NCBI GenBank assembly: GCA_945910005.1
Contig: OX246737.1
Span: 83,855,414 to 83,919,413, forward strand
Length of the DNA stretch: 64,000 nt
Reading direction: 5' to 3'
Origin: Isoperla grammatica
Taxonomy: Eukaryota > Arthropoda > Insecta > Plecoptera > Perlodidae
Below, piece after piece: positions 56,101 to 64,000 of this stretch (positions within the stretch are counted from its first letter, which is position 1; each line of letters starts with the position of its first letter). The position numbers were made by a program, and so were the translations under genes. The notes under the pieces are model-generated. The model was not told the origin of the DNA and did not search any database. It was given only the letters and a program-made list of their open reading frames with translations.

Positions 56101-56705
56101 ACATGCAACATATGAAGACAACGCATGTTTCATCGCTTGTTAAGGTTACTGTACGTGATAAACCCTGCGCTAAGTAAGTGACATGAAAGCAACTACATGC
56201 AACATATGAAGACAACGCATGTTTCGTCGCTTGTGACGGTGACTGTACTTGATAACCCCTCCGCTAAGTCAGTGACATGAGAGCAACTACATGCAACATA
56301 TGAAGAGAACGCATGTTTCCTCGCTTGTGACGGTGACTGTACGTGATAAACCCTTCGCTAAGTCAGTGACATGAGAGCAACTTCATGCAACATATGAAGA
56401 CAAGGCATGTTTCCTCGCTTGTGAAGGTGACTGTACTTGATCAACCCTGCGCTAAGTCAGTGACATGAAAGCAACTACATGCAACATATGAAGACAACGC
56501 ATGTTTCCTCGCTTGTGACGGTGACTGTACTTGATAACCCCTCCGCTAAGTCAGTGAAATGAGAGCAACTACATGCAACATATGAAGACAACGCATGTTT
56601 CCTCGCTTGTGACGGTGACTGTACGTGATAAACCCTGCGCTAAGTCAGTGACATTTGAGCAACTACATGCAACATATGAAGACAACGCATGTTTCAACGC
56701 TTGTG
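48060..56705. repeat. HOR unit R1 (about 8.65 kb)
   Basis: Repeats as R2 at offsets that alternate between 8,647 and 8,553 bp, exactly one monomer apart. The steps are a monomer lost from R2 near 58.5 kb (gcattatatg), one lost from R1 near 54.3 kb (cataataggg), and one gained in R1 at about 54.69-54.79 kb (a second caatgaatg/cgcttag monomer). Within R1, 48.0-51.1 kb is echoed at about 53.4-56.4 kb, at an offset of 5,451 bp falling to 5,357 and then 5,263. A jump near 56.42 kb joins the equivalents of 51.14 and 51.93 kb. Confidence 0.8.
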
Positions 56706-59700
56706 AAGGTGACTGTACTTGATAAACCCTGCGCTAAGTCAGTGACATGAGAGCAACTACATGCAACATATGAAGACAATGCATGTTTCCTCGCTTGTTA
56801 CGGTGACTGTACTTGATAAACCCTGCGCTAAGTCAGTGACATGAGAGCAACTACATGCAACATATGAAGACAACGCATGTTTCCTCGCTTGTGACGGTGA
56901 CTGTACTTGATAAACCCTGCGCTAAGTCAGTGACATGAGAGCAACTACATGCAACATATTAGGACAATGCATGTTTCCTCGTTTGTGACGGTGACTGTAC
57001 GTGATAAACCCTGCGCTAAGTCAGTGACATAAGAGCAACTTCATGCAACATATGAAGACAACGCGTGTTTCCTCGCTTGTGACGGTGACTGTACGTGATA
57101 AACCCTGCGCTAAGTCAGTGACATTTGAGCAACTACATGCAACATATGAAGACAACGCATGTTTCAACGCTTGTGACGGTGACTGTACTTGATAAACCCT
57201 GCGCTAAGTCAGTGACATGAAAGCAACTACATGCAACATATGAAGACAACGCATGTTTCCTCGCTTGTGACGGTGACTGTACGTGATAAACCCTGCGCTA
57301 AGTCAGTGACATGAGAGCAACTACATGCAACATATGAAGACAACACATGTTTCCTCGCTTGTGACGGTGACTGTACGTGATAAACCCTGCGCTAAGTCAG
57401 TGACATGAGAGCAACTACATGCAACCTTTTAGGACAACGCATGTTTCCTCGCTTGTGAAGGTGACTGTACTTGATAAACCATGCGCTAAGTCAGTGACAT
57501 GAGAGCAACTACATGCAACATAATAGGGCAACGCATGTTTCCTCGCTTGTGAAGGTGACTGTACTTGATAAACCCTGCGCTCAGTCAGTGACATGAGAGC
57601 AACTACATGCAACATATGAAGACAACGCATGTTTCATCGCTTGTGAAGGTGACTGTACTTAATAAACCCTGCGCTAAGTCAGTGACATGAGGGCAACTAC
57701 ATGCAACATATGAAGACAACGCATGTTTCCTCGCTTGTGAAGGTGACTGTACTTGATAAACCCTGCGCTAAGTCAGTGACATGAGAGCAACTACATGCAA
57801 CATATGAAGACAATGAATGTTTCCTCGCTTGTGAAGGTGACTGTACTTGATAAACCCTGCGCTAGGTCAGTGACATGAGAGCAACTACATGCAACATATG
57901 AAGACAATGAATGTTTCCTCGCTTGTGAAGGTGACTGTACTTGATAAACCCTGCGCTTAGTCAGTGACATGAGAGCAACTACATGCAACATAAGAAGACA
58001 ACGCATGTTTCCTCGCTTGTCACGGTAACTGTACTTGATAAACCCTGCGCTAAGTCAGTGACATGAGAGCAACTACATGCAACATATGAAGACAACGCAT
58101 GTTTCCTCGCTTGTGAAGGTGACTGTACTTGATAAACCCTGCGCTAAGTCAGTGACATGAGAGCAACTACATGCAACATATGAAGACAACGCATGTTTCC
58201 TCGCTTGTCACGGTAACTGTACATGATAAACCCTGCGCTAAGTCAGTGACATGAGAGCAACTACATGCAACAAATTAGGACAACGCATGTTTCCTTGCTT
58301 GTGAAGGTGACTGTACTTGATAAACCCTGCGCTAAGTCAGTGACATGACAGCAACTACATGAAACATATTAGGACAACGCATGTTTCCTCGCTTGTGACG
58401 GTGACTGTACGTGATAAACCCTGTGCTAAGTCAGTGACTTGAGAGCAACTACATGCAACATATGAAGACAACGCAAGTTTCCTCGCTTGTGAAGGTGACT
58501 GTACTTGATAAACCCTGCGCTAAGTCAGTGACATGAGAGCAACTACATAAAACATATTAGGACAACGCATGTTTCCTCGCTTGTGACGGTGACTGTACGT
58601 GATAATCCCTGCGCTAAGTCAGTGACATGAGGGCAACTACATGCAACATATGAAGACAACGCATGTTTCCTCGCTTGTGAAGGTGACTGTACTTGATAAA
58701 CCCTGCGCTAATTCAGTGACATGAGAGCAACTACATGCAACATATGAAGACAATGCATGTTTCCTCGCTTGTAACGGTGACTGTACTTGATAAACCCTGC
58801 GCTAAGTCAGTGACATGAGAGCAACTACATGCAACATATGAAGACAACGCATGTTTCCTCGCTTGTGAAGGTGACTGTACTTGATAAACCCTGGGCTAAG
58901 TCAGTGACATGAGAGCAACTACATGCAACATATTAGGACAACGCATGTTTCCTCGCTTGTGACGGTGACTGTACTTGATAAACCCTGCGCTAAGTCAGTG
59001 ACATGAGAGCAACTACATGCAACATATTAGGACAACGCATGTTTCCTCGTTTGTGACGGTGACTGTACGTGATAAACCCTGCGCTAAGTCAGTGACATGA
59101 GAGCAACTACATGCAACATATGAAGACAACGCATGTTTCCTCGCTTGTGACGGTGACTGTACGTGATAAACCCTGCGCTAAGTCAGTGACATTTGAGCAA
59201 CTACATGCAACATATGAAGACAACGCATGTCTCAACGCTTGTGACGGTGACTGTACTTGATTTACCCTGCGCTAAGTCAGTGACATGAAAGCAACTACAT
59301 GCAACATATGAAGACAACGCATGTTTCATCGCTTGTTAAGGTGACTGTACGTGATAAACCCTGCGCTCAGTCAGTGACATGAGAGCAACTACATGCAACA
59401 TATGAAGACAACGCATGTTTCATCGCTTGTTAAGGTTACTGTACGTGATAAACCCTGCGCTAAGTAAGTGACATGAAAGCAACTACATGCAACATATGAA
59501 GACAACGCATGTTTCGTCGCTTGTGACGGTGACTGTACTTGATAACCCCTCCGCTAAGTCAGTGACATGAGAGCAACTACATGCAACATATGAAGAGAAC
59601 GCATGTTTCCTCGCTTGTGACGGTGACTGTACGTGATAAACCCTTCGCTAAGTCAGTGACATGAGAGCAACTTCATGCAACATATGAAGACAACGCATGT

Positions 59701-62700
59701 TTCCTCGCTTGTGAAGGTGACTGTACTTGATAAACCCTGCGCTAAGTCAGTGACATGAGAGAAACTACATGCAACATAAGAAGACAACGCATGTTTCCTC
59801 GCTTGTCAGGGTAACTGTACTTGATAAACCCTGCGCTAAGTCAGTGACATGAGAGCAACTACATGCAACAAATTAGGACAACGCATGTTTCCTCGCTTGT
59901 GAAGGTGACTGTACTTGATAAACCCTGCGCTAAGTCAGTGACATGAGAGCAACTACATGAAACATATTAGGACAACGCATGTTTCCTCGCTTGTGACGGT
60001 GACTGTACGTGATAAACCCTGCGCTAAGTCAGTGACATGAGAGCAACTACATGCAACATATGAAGACAACGCATGTTTCCTCGCTTGTGAAGGTGACTGT
60101 ACTTGATAAACCCTGCGCTAAGTCAGTGACATGAGAGCAACTACATGCAACATATGAAGACAACGCATGTTTCCTCGCTTGTGACGGTGACTGTACGTGA
60201 TAAACCCTGCGCTAAGTCAGTGACATGAGAGCAACTACATGCAACATATGAAGACAACGCATGTTTCCTCGCTTGTGAAGGTGACTGTACTTAATAAACC
60301 CTGCGCTAAGTCAGTGACATGAGGGCAACTACATGCAACATATGAAGACAACGCATGTTTCCTCGCTTGTGAAGGTGACTGTACTTGATAAACCCTGCGC
60401 TAAGTCAGTGACATGAGAGCAACTACATGCAACATATGAAGACAATGAATGTTTCCTCGCTTGTGACGGTGACTGTACTTGATCAACCCTGCGCTAAGTC
60501 AGTGACCTGAAAGCAACTATATGCAACATATGAAGACAACGCATGTTTCCTCGCTTGTGACGGTGACTGTACTTGATAACCCCTCCGCTAAGTCAGTGAA
60601 ATGAGAGCAACTACATGCAACATATGAAGACAACGCATGTTTCCTCGCTTGTGACGGTGACTGTACGTGATAAACCCTGCGCTAAGTCAGTGACATTTGA
60701 GCAACTACATGCAACATATGAAGACAACGCATGTTTCAACGCTTGTGACGGTGACTGTACTTGATAAACCCTGCGCTAAGTCAGTGACATGAAAGCAACT
60801 ACATAAACATATGAAGACAACGCATGTTTCCTCGCTTGTGACGGTGACTGTACGTGATAAACCCTGCGCTAAGTCAGTGACATGAGGGCAACTACATGCA
60901 ACATATGAAGACAACGCATGTTTCCTCGCTTGTGAAGGTGACTGTACTTGATAAACCCTGCGCTAAGTCAGTGACATGAGAGCAACTACATGCAACATAT
61001 GAAGACAATGCATGTTTCCTCGCTTGTTACGGTGACTGTACTTGATAAACCCTGCGCTAAGTCAGTGACATGAGAGCAACTTCATGCAACATATTAGGAC
61101 AACGCATGTTTCCTCGCTTGTGACGGTGACTGTACTTGATAAACCCTGCGCTAAGTCAGTGACATGAGAGCAACTACATGCAACATATTAGGACAACGCA
61201 TGTTTCCTCGTTTGTGACGGTGACTGTACGTGATGAACCCTGCGCTAAGTCAGTGACATGAGAGCAACTTCATGCAACATATGAAGACAACGCATAATTC
61301 CTCGCTTGTGACGGTGACTGTAAGTGATAAACCCTGCGCTAAGTCAGTGACATGAGGGCAACTACATGCAACATATGAAGACAACGCATGTTTCCTCGCT
61401 TGTGAAGGTGACTGTACTTGATAAACCCTGCGCTAAGTCAGTGACATGAGAGCAACAACATGCAACATATGAAGACAATGAATGTTTCCTCGCTTGTGAC
61501 GGTGACTGTACTTGATAAACCCTGCGCTAAGTCAGTGACATGAGAGCAACTACATGCAACATATTAGGACAACGCATGTTTCCTCGTTTGTGACGTTGAC
61601 TGTACGTGATGAACCCTGCGCTAAGTCAGTGACATGAAAGCAACTTCATGCAACATATGAAGACAACGCATAATTCCTCGCTTGTGACGATGACTGTACG
61701 TGATAAACCCTGCGCTAAGTCAGTGACATTTGAGCAACTACATGCAACATATGAAGACAACGCATGTTTCAACGCTTGTGACGGTGACTGTACTTGATAA
61801 ACCCTGCGCTAAGTCAGTGACATGAAAGCAACTACATGCAACATATGAAGACAACACATGTTTCCTCGCTTGTGACGGTGACTGTACGTGATAAACCCTA
61901 CGCTAAGTCAGTGACATGAGGGCAACTACATGCAACATATGAAGACAACGCATGTTTCCTCGCTTGTGAAGGTGACTGTACTTGATAAACCCTGCGCTAA
62001 GTCAGTGACATGAGAGCAACTACATGCAACATATGAAGACAATGCATGTTTCCTCGCTTGTTACGGTGACTGTACTTGATAAACCCTGCGCTAAGTTAGT
62101 GACATGAGAGCAACTACATGCAACATATGAAGACAACGCATGTTTCCTCGCTTGTGAAGGTGACTGTACTTGATAAACCCTGGGCTAAGTCAGTGACATG
62201 AGAGCAACTACATGCAACATATTAGGACAACGCATGTTTCCTCGCTTGTGACGGTGACTGTACTTGATAAACCCTGCGCTAAGTCAGTGACATGAGAGCA
62301 ACTACATGCAACATATTAGGACAATGCATGTTTCCTCGTTTGTGACGGTGACTGTACGTGATAAACCCTGCGCTAAGTCAGTGACATAAGAGCAACTTCA
62401 TGCAACATATGAAGACAACGCGTGTTTCCTCGCTTGTGACGGTGACTGTACGTGATAAACCCTGCGCTAAGTCAGTGACATTTGAGCAACTACATGCAAC
62501 ATATGAAGACAACGCATGTTTCAACGCTTGTGACGGTGACTGTACTTGATAAACCCTGCGCTAAGTCAGTGACATGAAAGCAACTACATGCAACATATGA
62601 AGACAACGCATGTTTCCTCGCTTGTGACGGTGACTGTACGTGATAAACCCTGCGCTAAGTCAGTGACATGAGAGCAACTACATGCAACATATGAAGACAA

Positions 62701-64000
62701 CACATGTTTCCTCGCTTGTGACGGTGACTGTACGTGATAAACCCTGCGCTAAGTCAGTGACATGAGAGCAACTACATGCAACCTTTTAGGACAACGCATG
62801 TTTCCTCGCTTGTGAAGGTGACTGTACTTGATAAACCATGCGCTAAGTCAGTGACATGAGAGCAACTACATGCAACATAATAGGGCAACGCATGTTTCCT
62901 CGCTTGTGAAGGTGACTGTACTTGATAAACCCTGCGCTCAGTCAGTGACATGAGAGCAACTACATGCAACATATGAAGACAACGCATGTTTCATCGCTTG
63001 TGAAGGTGACTGTACTTAATAAACCCTGCGCTAAGTCAGTGACATGAGGGCAACTACATGCAACATATGAAGACAACGCATGTTTCCTCGCTTGTGAAGG
63101 TGACTGTACTTGATAAACCCTGCGCTAAGTCAGTGACATGAGAGCAACTACATGCAACATATGAAGACAATGAATGTTTCCTCGCTTGTGAAGGTGACTG
63201 TACTTGATAAACCCTGCGCTAGGTCAGTGACATGAGAGCAACTACATGCAACATATGAAGACAATGAATGTTTCCTCGCTTGTGAAGGTGACTGTACTTG
63301 ATAAACCCTGCGCTTAGTCAGTGACATGAGAGCAACTACATGCAACATAAGAAGACAACGCATGTTTCCTCGCTTGTCACGGTAACTGTACTTGATAAAC
63401 CCTGCGCTAAGTCAGTGACATGAGAGCAACTACATGCAACATATGAAGACAACGCATGTTTCCTCGCTTGTGAAGGTGACTGTACTTGATAAACCCTGCG
63501 CTAAGTCAGTGACATGAGAGCAACTACATGCAACATATGAAGACAACGCATGTTTCCTCGCTTGTCACGGTAACTGTACATGATAAACCCTGCGCTAAGT
63601 CAGTGACATGAGAGCAACTACATGCAACAAATTAGGACAACGCATGTTTCCTTGCTTGTGAAGGTGACTGTACTTGATAAACCCTGCGCTAAGTCATTGA
63701 CATGAGAGCAACTACATGCATTATATGAAGACAATGCATGTTTCCTCGCTTGTGACGGTGACTGTACTTGATAAACCCTGCGCTAAGTCAGTGACATGAG
63801 AGCAACTACATAAAACATATTAGGACAACGCATGTTTCCTCGCTTGTGACGGTGACTGTACGTGATAATCCCTGCGCTAAGTCAGTGACATGAGGGCAAC
63901 TACATGCAACATATGAAGACAACGCATGTTTCCTCGCTTGTGAAGGTGACTGTACTTGATAAACCCTGCGCTAATTCAGTGACATGAGAGCAACTACATG
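56706..64000. repeat. HOR unit R2, cut by the window end
   Basis: Second R unit, colinear with R1 to the last base. Close matches include gacctgaaagcaactatatg (51,952 and 60,505), gaagagaacg (51,042 and 59,595) and aagtcattga (55,138 and 63,691, offset 8,553 bp). Few single-base differences separate the copies; cataaacatatg near 60,803 replaces catgaacatatg near 52,250. The array clearly continues beyond 64,000. Confidence 0.8.

Larger units (their letters stand above)
1..64000. repeat. 94-bp satellite DNA array filling the window
   Basis: Every part of the window is a copy of the same 94-bp monomer, always in the same orientation, with no spacer and no unique insert. Taking the monomer to start at acgtgataaa, the order of landmarks is ccctgcgcta (11-20), agtcagtgac (21-30), atgagagcaa (31-40), ctacatgc (41-48), a variable part (49-64), gcatgtttcctcgc (65-78) and ggtgactgt (86-94). 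Consensus GC is 44 of 94. Counted indels (one 16-bp deletion, two 29-bp deletions and several of 1-4 bp) sum to -61, which fits 681 complete monomers ending at 63,953. Two monomers make 188 bp, close to a typical nucleosome repeat length; a role in chromatin phasing is inference. I do not recognise the family. A eukaryotic heterochromatic satellite is by far the best explanation. Confidence 0.97.

Noticed and set aside
1249..63363. About fifty minus-strand ORFs of 66-81 codons with almost the same peptide, at first sight a tandem small-protein family
   Set aside because: They follow the satellite, are carried across three frames by a period that is not a multiple of 3, and depend on point variants of one stop codon. 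They have no conserved spacing to promoters or ribosome sites, and indels in the array are not kept in multiples of 3.
1..64000. CRISPR array (short direct repeats with variable part between)
   Set aside because: The variable part of the monomer (positions 49-68) is a small set of related variants of one sequence, not unique spacers. The repeat is 94 bp throughout and no cas genes are present.
1..64000. Array of tRNA or 5S rRNA genes
   Set aside because: The 94-bp length is near tRNA size, but no cloverleaf, no T-arm consensus gttcaa and no A/B box pair could be placed, and the unit is too short for 5S rRNA (about 120 nt).
1..64000. Telomeric or subtelomeric simple repeat
   Set aside because: No run of ttaggg or tttaggg was seen. 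The ttagg in catattaggac is part of the satellite monomer and is never tandem.

Overview
The whole 64-kb window is one uninterrupted tandem satellite array. The monomer is 94 bp, about 47% GC, and occurs about 681 times head to tail in a single orientation. A hand tally of indels accounts for the monomer phase from base 1 to the last full monomer boundary near 63,953. I see no protein-coding gene, RNA gene, transposon, CRISPR array or unique sequence. This points to heterochromatin of a eukaryotic chromosome, such as a centromeric, pericentromeric, subtelomeric or B-chromosome block. I do not recognise the monomer and cannot name the species or kingdom. Substitutions at CpG sites look like deamination, so the host genome may methylate cytosine.

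The array is not homogeneous at the monomer level but is strongly structured at higher order. From about 1.29 to 35.14 kb there are three higher-order repeat (HOR) units, U1, U2 and U3. U1 and U3 are each 12,505 bp (133 monomers plus 3 bp) and nearly identical. U2 is 8,839 bp (94 monomers plus 3 bp) because it lacks exactly 39 monomers (3,666 bp). Each full unit has an A block of about 8.46 kb and a B block of about 4.05 kb. The A and B blocks carry older internal duplications at offsets of 4,891, 5,079 and 4,323/4,324 bp.

From about 35.14 kb to the right edge lies a second HOR domain (C/R). It carries a monomer subtype shared with block B but not seen in block A. Its repeats nest at offsets of about 6.93/7.02, 8.55/8.65, 5.26-5.45 and 3.20/3.29 kb, nearly all multiples of 94 bp give or take a few bases. 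Several junctions between differently aged copies can be seen to within tens of bases. The array runs off both ends of the window.

No genes act together here. The open reading frames of about 66-81 codons all lie on the minus strand. They exist only because 94 is not a multiple of 3 and because a point variant removes one recurrent stop codon. The interest lies in how the array evolved (unequal exchange in monomer register, nested amplification, shared derived SNPs) and in possible DNA-binding or structural features of the monomer.
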